This document shows, in pieces, positions 1 to 10,600 of a stretch of DNA of 64,000 nt. Source of the DNA: an uncultured Latescibacterota bacterium (GTDB taxonomy: Bacteria; Latescibacterota; UBA2968; UBA8231); NCBI GenBank assembly GCA_951813615.1, contig OX638377.1, positions 1,054,001-1,118,000 of the forward strand. Reading direction: 5' to 3'. Under the pieces are notes generated by a model. It did no database searches. It saw nothing but the letters and a program-made list of their open reading frames with translations, and was not told the origin of the DNA. Within the stretch, counting starts at the first letter, position 1; the number at the start of each line of letters is the position of its first letter. The translations under genes and the position numbers were made by a program.

Positions 1-126
1 GGCGACACGTTGGCAGGAACCAAAAACCTAGATCGCTTCAAGAAGTACTACGTCGAAGAGCGCCAGCAAGTGATCCTCGAGGCTCTCAAGGACCAATGGC
101 GTCAACAGCTCAAAGGAATGTTTTGA
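1..126 (+). CDS. C-terminal end of an unidentified protein (5' truncated by window)
   Basis: An open frame enters from the left edge and ends at the TGA at 124-126, giving 41 residues. The tail is basic and charged, predicted helical, with no recognisable motif, so no function is proposed. It converges on the secreted-protein gene on the minus strand, whose stop codon lies four bases further on. The open frame to the edge and the tight convergent spacing are the only support. Confidence 0.55.
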   Translation, partial: GDTLAGTKNLDRFKKYYVEERQQVILEALKDQWRQQLKGMF

Positions 127-130
127 CGAC

Positions 131-3109
131 TTAGTAGGCTACCGCTACCGGTACCGCCCGCCGATTGGCCTTTGAATCCCCTTTAACTTCTATGTAAATG
201 AGATAAATCCCTGGTGGCACCACTGTACCTCCTTGGGCGCGCCCGTCCCAAGACAGCTCAGGTCGAGAGGTTCGGTCGTAGCGTCCACTTAGGTCGGCGC
301 CCTCGTAAATCGTATGCACCAAGCGCCCGCTCAGGTCGAAGACTTGTATCTGCACCTTGGCTGCGCGCGTCACGGCCACTATGTCATAGCTTAGCGCTAG
401 TTGATCGTTGATTCCATCCCCGTTGGGCGTGAAGGGGTTGGGCTCCAAGGCAAAAGACCCGACTAAGCTGCCCTCGGTAATGCCCGGACTCAGCACCGTG
501 ATGCCCGAAGCCGTTGGCAAGTCTCCCTCGCCCAACAATGCGGCGTTCCCCGGTGTGATCCGCTGGATGCTTCCGGGCTGAGAGGAGAGAATGGCTTGAC
601 CGCGGAACAGAGTGCTATAGAGCAGTACCTGCCCGCGGAAGTGAATTTTCAAAAGGCGTTCGCCCCCACCTTCCGCCGGCTCAATCCGGGGAAAGCGGAC
701 GATGAAGTTGCGGTCGGTTATGGCTTGGATGGCAAAGGTATCCCCCGCTGCTGAGGCTGTCGAGTAGGGCAACTCTTGTATTTGGCCTTCCTCAGTCCGC
801 ACCATCGACACGCCTCGCTGGTCGAGGATCACATCGGCGTTTAATACTTGCTCTGCAGTGGTATCCGAACCATCCACAATCTCGATCCGGTCAATCCCCA
901 AAACCCGCGTAGGCGTCCGAATTTCAAAGGTGTCGAATCCCTTGACTCCCTCGATGTTCATCAGTGCCCGCACGGCATAAGTGAAATTCACCGATTCGGA
1001 GACCTCCACTTCGCGCGGATAGATCTCGGCGATCAGATCGTCGGCGATGGGAGGTCGCAGATACTCAATTGACAATTGCTCGACGAGCTTAGTCGCGTCG
1101 ATATCGTCGTTGAGAAAGTCAATCGAAAATTGAATATAGCGCCGCGGTCCAGGCGAGATAATCGGCGTCCCACCCTCTTGGTCTCCGCGCAAATAGGGCG
1201 CCGACCAAGGGCTCCAGTTTTCTAAATCTTCCCCAATCTCTCCCTTGTCCCATACCCGAGGCGGCGAGGCCTCTAAATCGGGTGCTAGGCCCAAGTACTC
1301 GTCGCGGCCTAGCTGTGCTTCTAGATCTATCAGCGAGGTGGATCGCTCGTCTTCGCCGATTCGCTGCACATCTCTGCGGTAGTAAAGCAATGGGTTGGGA
1401 TCGTTTCCCGTGCGGGTGCGGACTAAGATCTGCGATGGCTCGCCGACCGTTGGTTTGGCGGCCACCTGTTTGCCAGCCGTCTGGCCGGGGTAGCGAATGA
1501 TGTCCCCGGTGGTATTATCGCGACAGGCTGTCTGAAAGCACATCCACACCGTGGTATAGCCCTGGCCGGGGAGGTAGAGCGAAGCGGTATCGCACTCACC
1601 CCAGTCGTCGGGTACATCCGCAGCGGTGGAAAAGGTGTCGCGTTGAGTCGTACAGTCTTGATTTAACGCCTCGTCGAGACCAGCGACGGTGCCACTGCGG
1701 AGGTCAATAAGGCGCGCTTGCCAACTAATGTTGCCCCAAGTGGCCGGCCCCCCCAGATCGTAAACGTGGGAGACGTAGCGGCTACTGCCGATAAAACCCT
1801 GTCCATATACTTCTAATTCGTCGATCTCATAGGGGAAAGACGAGGTGGATTTGATACGCACGAAACGCACTGGACGGGCAGGCTGTACTTGCACATCTAC
1901 TACTTGGTCTTCATTTCCGGTACTGCGCAGCAAAATTTTGAAGTCCTCAAGCTGCGGAACTAACCGGCCCGTGCCGTCTAGGACCAAGTCTTGTCCATCG
2001 TGGAGCAGCAACTCAAACTGGCGGATAAAATCGTTTTGGAAGGGATACTGAGGCGCACTCTGTACGGTGTTGCGCGGGTAAAAGCGGATGCGATTGACTC
2101 CGATCGGACTGCCCAAATCCAGCACGATAAAAGTACCTAATGCGCCGAAAATCCCCTTGCGCGAGAAGGCATCTTCAGCTCCTTCAGGCGCGATCAGTTC
2201 CAGCAAGGTCGCCTCCAAGTCAGATGCTGCCACATCCTTGATCGCTGGCGCGGTGATCCGCCCACCCCACCCCAGTGCCCGCTGAGCCACGTTCTCTCCC
2301 CGAGCTACATGGTCCGGGCTTAGACCCACCGGCAGTACCACCGGGTCGGTACCTGCCGGCAGCTTCAGTCCCTGCTGGATCGCACGCTGAGCGATCAGCT
2401 TGCCCCCCCCCGTCTGTAGCCTGCCCGGCCTACTCGTCTGGTCGCCAGTAGTCAGGTTGCGACAGATCGTCTGGTAACAATCGGCCCGTATGCCGCCTTG
2501 GAAAATCGTCTCGCAATCACCCCAATCGTCGGTGATATCGACGGTCGAATCAAAGCGCCGGCTCTCTTCGCGGCACTCCAGATTGGGGTCGTCGGCCTCC
2601 GTCTCTCCTTCCGCTTGGCGGACTACCTGCGTCGAGCGGATTGCGTCAACCGCTGCTTCCACCCGGTTCATTGCCTCGTCCAGCGCCACCACTGGAGCGA
2701 AATCCACCAAAATCACCGACAAAAAGCCCTGCGCTGTCGTCCCAATCTGTGTCACTCCCTCCAGTGGCTCGATCTGGTCGAGCAACAACTGTTCAACCAA
2801 GGCCAGTTGTCCCGCTAGCAATTCGGGCTCGACATCGACCACGGTCTTGACTAAGACACGCGTCGTCACAACCTGTAAGTTGCTCAAGTCAATCAGGTTG
2901 CCCGGCACATTGCCGACCTCAGTAAATTGTCGGTTTACCTTGTATTCAGGTAGGATCGAAACCAGATCGTCGCGAGTAGTCTCGCCCGTCCAAGAGACGT
3001 TCCCCCCGATACCGACCCGCAGGGTATCTAAAGCCGCCGTCGGCAGGACATATAGCGTAGTTGCTAACGCTGTGAGCAGGATCGAACGGAGATAGTTGGC
3101 AAAGTTCAT
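131..3109 (-). CDS. Large secreted protein with discoidin-like segments, two Cys-rich inserts and FlgD/CHU_C-like C-terminus
   Basis: A 992-residue exported protein. Residues 1-27 form a signal peptide (basic start, hydrophobic core, AALD cleavage region). Residues about 320-435 look like a discoidin/F5-8C-type beta sandwich (VLDLGSPIGVNRIRFYPR, then VRFVRIKSTS and ELEVYGQGF). The C-terminal 110 residues carry the FTPNGDGIND signature and a FDLSGRLV...WDGR...PGIYL pattern typical of FlgD-like Ig or CHU_C domains found at the ends of surface proteins. Three paralogues lie in this window, at 5302, 43154 and 45505. Unique here are two similar cysteine-rich inserts, near residues 174-236 and 484-545, each with four cysteines and a DDWG-C...TTGD pattern. 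Role unknown; a cell-surface binding or anchoring protein is inferred. The ATG at 3109 fits the signal peptide. Confidence 0.8.
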   Translation of the reverse strand: MNFANYLRSILLTALATTLYVLPTAALDTLRVGIGGNVSWTGETTRDDLVSILPEYKVNRQFTEVGNVPGNLIDLSNLQVVTTRVLVKTVVDVEPELLAGQLALVEQLLLDQIEPLEGVTQIGTTAQGFLSVILVDFAPVVALDEAMNRVEAAVDAIRSTQVVRQAEGETEADDPNLECREESRRFDSTVDITDDWGDCETIFQGGIRADCYQTICRNLTTGDQTSRPGRLQTGGGKLIAQRAIQQGLKLPAGTDPVVLPVGLSPDHVARGENVAQRALGWGGRITAPAIKDVAASDLEATLLELIAPEGAEDAFSRKGIFGALGTFIVLDLGSPIGVNRIRFYPRNTVQSAPQYPFQNDFIRQFELLLHDGQDLVLDGTGRLVPQLEDFKILLRSTGNEDQVVDVQVQPARPVRFVRIKSTSSFPYEIDELEVYGQGFIGSSRYVSHVYDLGGPATWGNISWQARLIDLRSGTVAGLDEALNQDCTTQRDTFSTAADVPDDWGECDTASLYLPGQGYTTVWMCFQTACRDNTTGDIIRYPGQTAGKQVAAKPTVGEPSQILVRTRTGNDPNPLLYYRRDVQRIGEDERSTSLIDLEAQLGRDEYLGLAPDLEASPPRVWDKGEIGEDLENWSPWSAPYLRGDQEGGTPIISPGPRRYIQFSIDFLNDDIDATKLVEQLSIEYLRPPIADDLIAEIYPREVEVSESVNFTYAVRALMNIEGVKGFDTFEIRTPTRVLGIDRIEIVDGSDTTAEQVLNADVILDQRGVSMVRTEEGQIQELPYSTASAAGDTFAIQAITDRNFIVRFPRIEPAEGGGERLLKIHFRGQVLLYSTLFRGQAILSSQPGSIQRITPGNAALLGEGDLPTASGITVLSPGITEGSLVGSFALEPNPFTPNGDGINDQLALSYDIVAVTRAAKVQIQVFDLSGRLVHTIYEGADLSGRYDRTSRPELSWDGRAQGGTVVPPGIYLIYIEVKGDSKANRRAVPVAVAY

Positions 3110-3266
3110 GTAGTGTTCACCCGGTTTGCATAGCGCACATGGGCTGAGGTGCTCCTGTAATGTAAGAAAAAACTAGACGGCATATTTATATAATTTTGCT
3201 CTCGCTGCCAATCTGCTGGCTTGACCTCGTCTCTGCAGCAACCCTCGTGCCCACTGGCCTAATTTA

Positions 3267-3295
3267 TTGACAGTCCCCTAGGGCGAGGATATCCT
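3267..3295 (+). promoter_or_regulatory. Sigma70-type promoter for the DUF6785 membrane protein
   Basis: TTGACA at 3267-3272 and TATCCT at 3290-3295 are separated by 17 bases. Transcription would start near 3302, leaving about a 30-base leader before the ATG at 3334. The -35 box is a perfect consensus. Confidence 0.6.
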
Positions 3296-3333
3296 ATCTC
3301 CATTCAGTAGACGTAGTTAACGACCCGTCTCTT

Positions 3334-5295
3334 ATGGAGAATTTGACCGCGACTTCATCCACTCCGCAACGGCCCGGCCTCCGCGCCCTCCTCGTCGGCG
3401 CAGCCGGTGCCTGGGCCATTGGTGCTGGCGTCCCGTATTGCAACATGGTGCTCCACGGCTCTCGGATCGCCTCGTACTTCAACACGCCCGCCGCCATCAT
3501 TCTCTTCTTCTTTCTGGTCTTTGTCGGCAACACGCTGTTGGGCTTGGCGCGCCGCTCGTGGATGCTGAGCCGGGCCGAGTTGGCGCTCATCTACATTATG
3601 TGGATCGTCGCCACCTCAATCCCCGAATGGGGGCTTACCGCCTTTCTCCTGCCCGATATCACCAGCGTCATCTACTACGCCACGCCCGAGAACAGCTGGG
3701 CCGAGCTCCTCCATCCACTCATTCCCGATTGGATCATCCCCCACCACGACTTCGACCAGATCAAAAACTTCTACGAAGGCGCGCCGCAGGGGCAGGGCAT
3801 CCCTTGGGCGTTGTGGCTGTCCCCGCTGGCGCTGTGGGTACCTTTCGTGCTGGCGCTCTACGTGGCGATGATTTCCATTGTGGTTGTCTTGCGCAAACAG
3901 TGGATCGAAAACGAGCGCCTAATCTTCCCGCTGGTCCAGCTCCCCATCGCCATGCTCCAAGAAGAGGATAAGCGCCCCGGATTACTCAACGCCTTTTTCA
4001 AAAATCCGCTGATGTGGATCGGCTTTGCCATACCCGCCCTCATCCAGAGCGTCAACGGCCTTAATCACTATTTTCCCTACTTCCCCCGCGTCGGTCTCGG
4101 CACCTCAGTCCCGCTCTTCCGCGACAGCATCCAGATTCCGCTCCGGCTCAGCTTCCAGATGCTGGGCTTTTCCTACTTCGTCAACCGCGACATTGCCTTT
4201 GGACTGTGCTTCTTCTATCTGCTCAACACCGTCCAACAGGGCATCTTCAACGTACTCGGCGTCCAGAAGATCGATCCCGTACTCGGAGCCTACAGTACCT
4301 ATACGGGGTCTATCGTCGTCCACCAGGGCTTCGGGGCCGTCATCGCGCTGGTCCTCTTCGGCCTGTGGAACGCCCGCGACCACCTGCGCGCGGTCTGGCG
4401 CAAAGCGGTCTCCGGTGCCCCTGACATAGACGACTCCGGCGAAATCCTCTCCTACCGGACCGCACTCTTGATGCTGGCTGGCAGTCTGACCTTTATGGGC
4501 GTGTGGCTCTGGCAGTCAGGGCTGCCCGCTTGGGTTACCCCCATCTATCTCTTTTTTGCTTTTGTGCTCTTCATAGGCATCACCCGCGTCGTCGCCGAAG
4601 GAGGGCTGGCCTTTATCTTCGCGCCGATGATCGCCTCGGATTTCGTCGCCGCTGGCTTTGGCACCCGCACCATCGGCTCCTCCGGCGTCATGGCCTTGGC
4701 CTTTACCTACATATGGGCCAGCGACATTCTCACCTTTGTCATGGCCTCCTGCGCCAATGGCCTCAAACTCGCCGAGGAGACTATAAAAAAAGGACGCCGC
4801 ATCGTCTTTTGGGGCATCCTCTTGGCCATCCTCGTGACCCTCTTTAGCTCGATCTGGGCCATCCTCGATCTAGGCTATCGCTACGGGGGGATCAATACCG
4901 ATTCCTTCTTCTTTGGCGGCGCGGCGCGCTACCCTTTTGACAACGCCGCCGCGCGGCTGCAATCCCTCGATGGCCCGCATTGGGAAAATTGGCTCTATAC
5001 GGCCATTGGTGCCGGGGCCATGGTACTTTTGATGGCCGCCCGCCAACACATCTCTTGGTGGCCTTTCCACCCGTTGGGTTTTCCGATCAGCGCCGTCTTT
5101 GGCACGATGTTTTTTAGCGTGTTCCTAGCTTGGCTCTGCAAGACATTCGTCCTGCGCTATGGAGGTCCGGCGCTCTATCTCAAAACCCGACCCTTCTTCA
5201 TGGGCCTAATTCTCGGTCAGTTCGTCACGGCCGGCATCTGGTACGCCATAGACTATTGGGCTGGCGAAAGCGGCAACGCCGTAATGAGTTGGTAG
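3334..5295 (+). CDS. DUF6785/DUF6784-type polytopic membrane protein
   Basis: A 653-residue integral membrane protein with a dozen or more hydrophobic segments spread over its whole length, resembling the DUF6785/DUF6784 family of large membrane proteins seen in Planctomycetes, Poribacteria and Latescibacteria; no substrate is established. Recognisable blocks are VATSIPEWGL after the second segment, a YYATPENSW loop, and LRKQWIENERLIFPL in the middle. The same blocks occur in the paralogue at 59041-60969 (VASAIPSWGF, YFATPENDW, LRKQWMEHERLLFPL), supporting common ancestry. A transporter function is inferred from topology only. The ATG at 3334 has no clear Shine-Dalgarno but lies just downstream of a good promoter. 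The gene is single, flanked by convergent secreted-protein genes. Confidence 0.8.
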   Translation: MENLTATSSTPQRPGLRALLVGAAGAWAIGAGVPYCNMVLHGSRIASYFNTPAAIILFFFLVFVGNTLLGLARRSWMLSRAELALIYIMWIVATSIPEWGLTAFLLPDITSVIYYATPENSWAELLHPLIPDWIIPHHDFDQIKNFYEGAPQGQGIPWALWLSPLALWVPFVLALYVAMISIVVVLRKQWIENERLIFPLVQLPIAMLQEEDKRPGLLNAFFKNPLMWIGFAIPALIQSVNGLNHYFPYFPRVGLGTSVPLFRDSIQIPLRLSFQMLGFSYFVNRDIAFGLCFFYLLNTVQQGIFNVLGVQKIDPVLGAYSTYTGSIVVHQGFGAVIALVLFGLWNARDHLRAVWRKAVSGAPDIDDSGEILSYRTALLMLAGSLTFMGVWLWQSGLPAWVTPIYLFFAFVLFIGITRVVAEGGLAFIFAPMIASDFVAAGFGTRTIGSSGVMALAFTYIWASDILTFVMASCANGLKLAEETIKKGRRIVFWGILLAILVTLFSSIWAILDLGYRYGGINTDSFFFGGAARYPFDNAAARLQSLDGPHWENWLYTAIGAGAMVLLMAARQHISWWPFHPLGFPISAVFGTMFFSVFLAWLCKTFVLRYGGPALYLKTRPFFMGLILGQFVTAGIWYAIDYWAGESGNAVMSW

Positions 5296-5301
5296 CTTAG
5301 C

Positions 5302-7446
5302 TCAGTACGCCAGGGAGAGGGTTCCCACTTGCACTTCTTCGCCGCTGTCGGCGTCGAGGGCAATCCGGTATAAATAGATTCCCGGCCTCACCGCAATGCC
5401 CTGATCGTCCATCCCATCCCAAGCCAAGATGCTGGCTTCTTCCCCGAAGAGACCGCGCACCGCATTTTGCTCTTGCAGTTGCCGCACTCGACGTCCCGAT
5501 AGGTCATAGATATTGACCGTCAGCATCCGCGGGGTCGAGACCTCGTGCAACTGAAATTGGAATCGCGCCCAGTCGTTGATCCCATCTCCGTTGGGCGTAA
5601 ATGGGTTGGGCGCGATTTCCACCTCCGCTAAGAGCTCCTCACCCAACCCGACCGTGCGCACCCCCAGCGCATTACCTGGAAAGTCAACGGTCGCGTCTCC
5701 AGGGGAAATGAGCTGTTTGACCTCATTGGCGGTGCTGTCGAATATCCAGCCCTGAAACTGAGTGCCATAGCGCACTACCCGCGCATCGAATTCTACCTCG
5801 ATTAGCTTGAATGTATCCCCCTGTCCGGCCAACTTCGGAAAACCGACGACGATACGGTCATCGAGTATTTCGGGCGGATGTGCGTCGCTGACTTCAACGC
5901 CATCGACCCGCACTGATCGCACTGCGTTGACCCGCGTTAGCGTAAAAATCTCCAGTCGGTCGAAGCCATGGCCCGCTTCCAATGTCGGCAGCACGCTGTA
6001 GGTGAATGCGGTGCTCTCGGTGCGAGACGCGTCCAGCGGCCAGATTTCGCCCACCACCTCCAACGCCGCCGGTCGCGCAAACTGTATTTCCAGCTCCTGT
6101 AACTTCGTGCTCTGATCGATGGTTGACAGCACCAAAAGCTGGAACTGAAAGTAGCGCGAAGGCCCCGGCGAGAGGATCTCGGTACCATCTACCCAAGCGT
6201 GGGGTGGTTGCGCGGGGTCGGCCAATCCCGCCTCCCACGGATAAGGTGCCGACCAGAAACTCCAGTGTCGCTCGTCCAACGTGGTGAAGCGCTTCTTGAT
6301 GTTGCCGCGCTCGTATTCCTGCCGAGTTATAGCCTTGAACTCGCCAGCGACCGCGCTGGGCAGCCAGTAGAGGTTGGGATCGCTATCGCTGCCGGAACGG
6401 GTGCGAATCAGGATCTTGCTGTCCAGATCGTGGTCGCCCTTCCAGCGAATCTTGCCCCAAGCCATCTCCTCGCCAAAGTCGAGTACCGCGCTGGTGTAGA
6501 TGGCGCGTGGCACGTAGCCTTTGCCGAAGATCTGGAACTCGGCGATCTCCCAATTGGAGGTCGGGTAGAGCGGGCGAATCGTGACCCACTGGAGAGACTG
6601 CAATGGGAACCGGGCATCGAGGATGGTTGCTTGGCTTTCTGTATCACGACGCAAAATAGTCAGACGCGAATCGTTCTTGGAATCTACTTCGCGCGGGGAA
6701 ATACTTTTAAACCAGGGGCTGTCTTCGGTCCTAAAAGAAGCATGAGCGGCGAAGTTTTGCACGCTATTGGCACCGGCGATTTCAAACCACGGCAGGAAAT
6801 TGTCGGAAAAATCCTCTTCGCCGAGTGTCTCTTTATCTAGTTTGGGAGGAGCCATCCCCGCGATGATCTGGTCAATTTTGATATCGTTTTTGGACAAGCG
6901 AGGAAAGAACCGCACCCGATTAATCGGGTAGTCAGCTCCTAGGTCGATGATTAGGTTCTGGACGACGAACTGACTCCGAATCTCTGAATCGTCCGTATTG
7001 CTAGCGGCAAAGAAGGCCGCCGTCTGGGGATCGCCGTCGAACATCGGCCGGATCCTTTCGATCACGCCTGTAGTGTGATTGGTCCCGCCCACGGCGATAT
7101 TGTCGTACAGCCCGCGTGGGATCCGGTTGCGCACCCCGTCTTGCGCCAAATTCAAGGTATCCGGCACCCAGAAGGGGCGCATCCAGACTCCCCCAGTGCT
7201 ATCGACGTTTACCATCAGCGTGTCATTCCACGTGGGGTGGGAGTCTGGAGCACTGAATGGCACCCGATCTTGGATTTGGCCATCCGGTCCGATAACCAGG
7301 TACTCTCCAGGCTCATAAGATATCGCCGCCGACCACGGGTTTCCGTCTTCGCCCCCGAGCCGATAGACGTTATAGGCTTCTGCCAGCGTCGCCGCAAAAG
7401 CGAGCGCTCCACAGGCTACCAACGATACTCGTCGCAAGGTATTCAT
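5302..7446 (-). CDS. Secreted FlgD-tailed protein with discoidin-like segments
   Basis: A 714-residue exported protein, paralogous to the one at 131-3109. A signal peptide spans residues 1-24 (basic MNTLRR start, hydrophobic core, LAEAYN cleavage region). A discoidin-like block includes LIIDLGADYPINRVRFFPR near residue 170 and a second strand set ending in IAEFQIFGKGY. The last 100 residues contain APNPFTPNGDGINDWARF, IYDLSGRRVRQL and PGIYLYRI, the FlgD/CHU_C-like end domain, and the protein closes with LSLAY. AGGAGA lies about nine bases upstream of the ATG at 7446. It converges with the membrane-protein gene, with stops six bases apart. Likely cell-surface or extracellular; ligand unknown. 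Confidence 0.8.
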   Translation of the reverse strand: MNTLRRVSLVACGALAFAATLAEAYNVYRLGGEDGNPWSAAISYEPGEYLVIGPDGQIQDRVPFSAPDSHPTWNDTLMVNVDSTGGVWMRPFWVPDTLNLAQDGVRNRIPRGLYDNIAVGGTNHTTGVIERIRPMFDGDPQTAAFFAASNTDDSEIRSQFVVQNLIIDLGADYPINRVRFFPRLSKNDIKIDQIIAGMAPPKLDKETLGEEDFSDNFLPWFEIAGANSVQNFAAHASFRTEDSPWFKSISPREVDSKNDSRLTILRRDTESQATILDARFPLQSLQWVTIRPLYPTSNWEIAEFQIFGKGYVPRAIYTSAVLDFGEEMAWGKIRWKGDHDLDSKILIRTRSGSDSDPNLYWLPSAVAGEFKAITRQEYERGNIKKRFTTLDERHWSFWSAPYPWEAGLADPAQPPHAWVDGTEILSPGPSRYFQFQLLVLSTIDQSTKLQELEIQFARPAALEVVGEIWPLDASRTESTAFTYSVLPTLEAGHGFDRLEIFTLTRVNAVRSVRVDGVEVSDAHPPEILDDRIVVGFPKLAGQGDTFKLIEVEFDARVVRYGTQFQGWIFDSTANEVKQLISPGDATVDFPGNALGVRTVGLGEELLAEVEIAPNPFTPNGDGINDWARFQFQLHEVSTPRMLTVNIYDLSGRRVRQLQEQNAVRGLFGEEASILAWDGMDDQGIAVRPGIYLYRIALDADSGEEVQVGTLSLAY

Positions 7447-7673
7447 TCGCGCTGCTCTCCTGGCTAATGTCTGGATCAGCTTCTATAATCTTCCATATAA
7501 GGAGGGAATTAATATAATAAAGACTACAGCGGCTAGCACGATAAAACGGACTACCACATGCACACTGCTGTGAGCCATCTGGCGGCGGCGGCACCCCTGC
7601 GCTAACTTTATTTTTCTACGCGGAACCTCGCTCCGTACCGCAACATCTATATAGCGATCCAAGCCTAATCCCT

Positions 7674-10600
7674 ATGGACCATAGCTCACTCTCACCTCTT
7701 CTCACACACCTAGCCACGCTGCGTCGCCGCGCCTTGGGCCTAACCATATGCTCTGCGTTGGCCTTGGCCCTAGCCGCAGGCTTGGTGTCTGTCTTGCTGT
7801 GGGTCCTGCTCGAAGCCCTGTTTTTTCTCTCGCCGCCTTGGCGCACGGGTTTGGGCATCTTGGCACTTTTGGCTACCGGGGGAGCACTAGCGTTTGCTCT
7901 CAGGCGGCACTTGCCCGTTGTCCTCTCGCAGCACCGCTTCGCCCTCTTCGTCGAACGGCGCTGTCCCCCGCTCCAACAGCGGCTGATTAGCGCCTTAGAG
8001 CTATCTGATACAGATCCATCCCTGCACTCGCCCGCGCTGCTTGCGGCTGTGCGCGAGCGGGCCGCCGCCCTCTTGCGTGCCGCCAATCCGGCCCAAATCC
8101 TCGACCGTCGGCCGCTCTATGCCTATCTGCGCTTGCTTGGTGGCGCAGCGGCTGTCTCGCTCCTCTGCGGTGCGCTGTTCGGCGACGACCTCGCCCAAGC
8201 CGCTCAGCGTTGCGCCCATCCGCTCACCGCGTACGAGCGGCCACCGCGCACCTTAATTACCGTCCAGCCCGGCGACCTCGAAATCATCAAGGGCGACGAC
8301 GCCACCCTACAAGTGCATTTTGCTGGCGACAAGCCGCGCCGCGCCCGCATCATGCGCCGTGCAAGCACAGAAGCACCCTACCAGATCGAAGAGCTCGTGG
8401 TCGATCGCGCCGACTCCGTCGCTTACACCTTCCCCCAAATCCAGCGATCCTTCCGCTACGCCATCGCAGTCGGCGACGACCGCTCGCCCGAATACGAGGT
8501 GCGCGTCATCGATCCCCCGGCCGTCAAGCGGTTGCGTCTGCACTACCAGTACCCTGCTTACAGCCGGCTACCCGACCGCATCGAAGAGGAAGGCGGCGAC
8601 ATCCAGGGCCTACCCGGCACCCGCGTCGCTTTGGAAATCGCGGCCAACAAGCCCTTGTCCAAAGCCGCCTTGGTCCTCGACGACACCTTGTCGCTGGCCG
8701 CCCAACTCGACGGCGCAACCGCCCGCGTCGCCTTACAAATCGAGCGCACGGGTGCGTACCACATCGCCCTCACCGATCGCAAAGGCGCGACCAACCGCGA
8801 CCCCATTCGCTACGCCATCCAAGTGCGCGAAGACCAAAAACCAGAAGTCGCCATCGTCGATCCCGGCCGCGATAGCGACTTGCCCGAGTCCCTCAAGGTG
8901 TTGCTCAAGGCCGAGGCCAGCGATGACTTTTCCGTCGAGGAAATCGCCTTGGTCTATCGAGTCAACAACGGCTCCGAACAGCGTCGAGCTTTGCCCACCA
9001 ACCCTCAGCGCGAGGTGCTCGTCAGCCACATCTGGGACCTCTCAGCCGCCAACCTCTTGCCCGAAGATCGCATCTACTACCACCTAGAAGTCCTCGATAA
9101 CAATCAAGTGGCCGGTCCGCAAAAGGGTCAGAGCCGCCAGTACGTGCTGCGCTTCCCCTCCCTGTATGAACTCTACTCAGAGGCCGACCAAGCCCAGGAG
9201 GAACAACTATCCTCCTTGGAAGAACTCGCAGCCGAGGGACAAGCTCATCAGGAGTACATCGAGCGGGTGCGCCGCGAATTGCTCAAAAGCGAGGAGCTGA
9301 GCTGGGAGCAAAAGAAGGAACTCGAATCAACGCTCGCGGCCGAAGCCGAGCGCGCCCGCGCCGTAGAAGAGCTCGCGGCTGAATTGGAGAAAACCATCGA
9401 TTCCATGCAGGACGAGGGCACGGGCAACGAAGAACTGCTTGAGAAGCTCGACCACATCCGCGAGCTCATGGGCGACATCGCCACTCCCGAAATGCAGCAG
9501 GCCCTCGCCGATCTACAAAAAGCCGCCACCGACCCAGATCCCCAAGCACTCGCCGACGCCCTCAAGCGCTTTAACGAAGACCAGCAAGCCTTCCAGCAAC
9601 GGCTCGACCGCACCATTGCCCTGCTCGAACAGGTGCGGACCGAACAACAGCTTCGCTCCATCGTCGAGCAAGCCGCGGAACTAGCCCGACGCCAGAGCCA
9701 AATTAACCGCGAGCTCGCGGACGGCCAGAGCGGCCTGCGCCAGCAGCTACAGGAGGGCAGCTTGCAGCGCGATACCGAGCGGCTCGCCGAGCAACTCCAA
9801 GACCTGAGCGAATCCACAGCCGAGCAAAACCCCGCGCTCTCCGAACAACTATCGCACCGCGCCGAGGACATAGCGAACAAGTCACTCTCCGAGCGAATGC
9901 GCCAGATGGTGCGCCAGATGCGGGCCAAATCCCCAGACGCGGCCCAGCAGACCGGACAGGCGCTAGCCGCAGACCTCGACTCACTAGCCGAGGACTTGCA
10001 GCAGATGCAAGACGAATATCTCGCCGACGAAAAGGCGCAACTCAGCCGCGAGTTGCGCCGCGCCATGCGCGACCTCGTCCAGCTATCCCAACGCCAAGAG
10101 AGCCTGCTCGCCGACGCCCGCGCCCAAGACCAATTCGCCCTCATGCAAGGCACCAGCCACGTCGTCGAGCGCATCGCCGCCGTGGGCCAGCGCACCTTGG
10201 CCCTCGCTCCCGATTTGAGCGCCACCATCGGCTACGCCCTGCGCGAGATGCACGATGCAGCACAACGCCTCGGCCAGCGCAACGCGCAGGGAGCGCGCCA
10301 TCCCCAGAGGAAGGCCATGCGCTATCTCAACGAGACCGTCCTGCTCCTGCGTGAGAGCCTCGACAACCTCGCCAAGGCGCAGACCCCCTCGGCCTTTGCC
10401 GAGGCCATGCAGCAGTTGCTCGGCCTCTCCGAGCAGCAAAGCCAGCTCAACCAAGCCTCCGAGCAAGCCATGGGCCAGATGCCCGGCCCTGGGCTCCAGC
10501 AGCAAATCGCGCGCCTCAGCGCTCAACAGCAGGGTCTGATGCAGGCGCTCGACGAGATCGCCCGCTCGCTGCGCGGGCACCGAGGAGCGCAACAGCGCGT

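Noticed and set aside
2490..3095. 201-codon plus-strand frame
   Set aside because: Antisense to the N-terminal part of the secreted protein; serine/arginine-rich with no motif or start signal.
9248..10228. 326-codon open frame on the minus strand
   Set aside because: It is a composition shadow of the Glu/Gln/Arg-rich coiled coil of the DUF4175 gene; its Ser/Arg/Cys-rich product has no motif or ribosome site.
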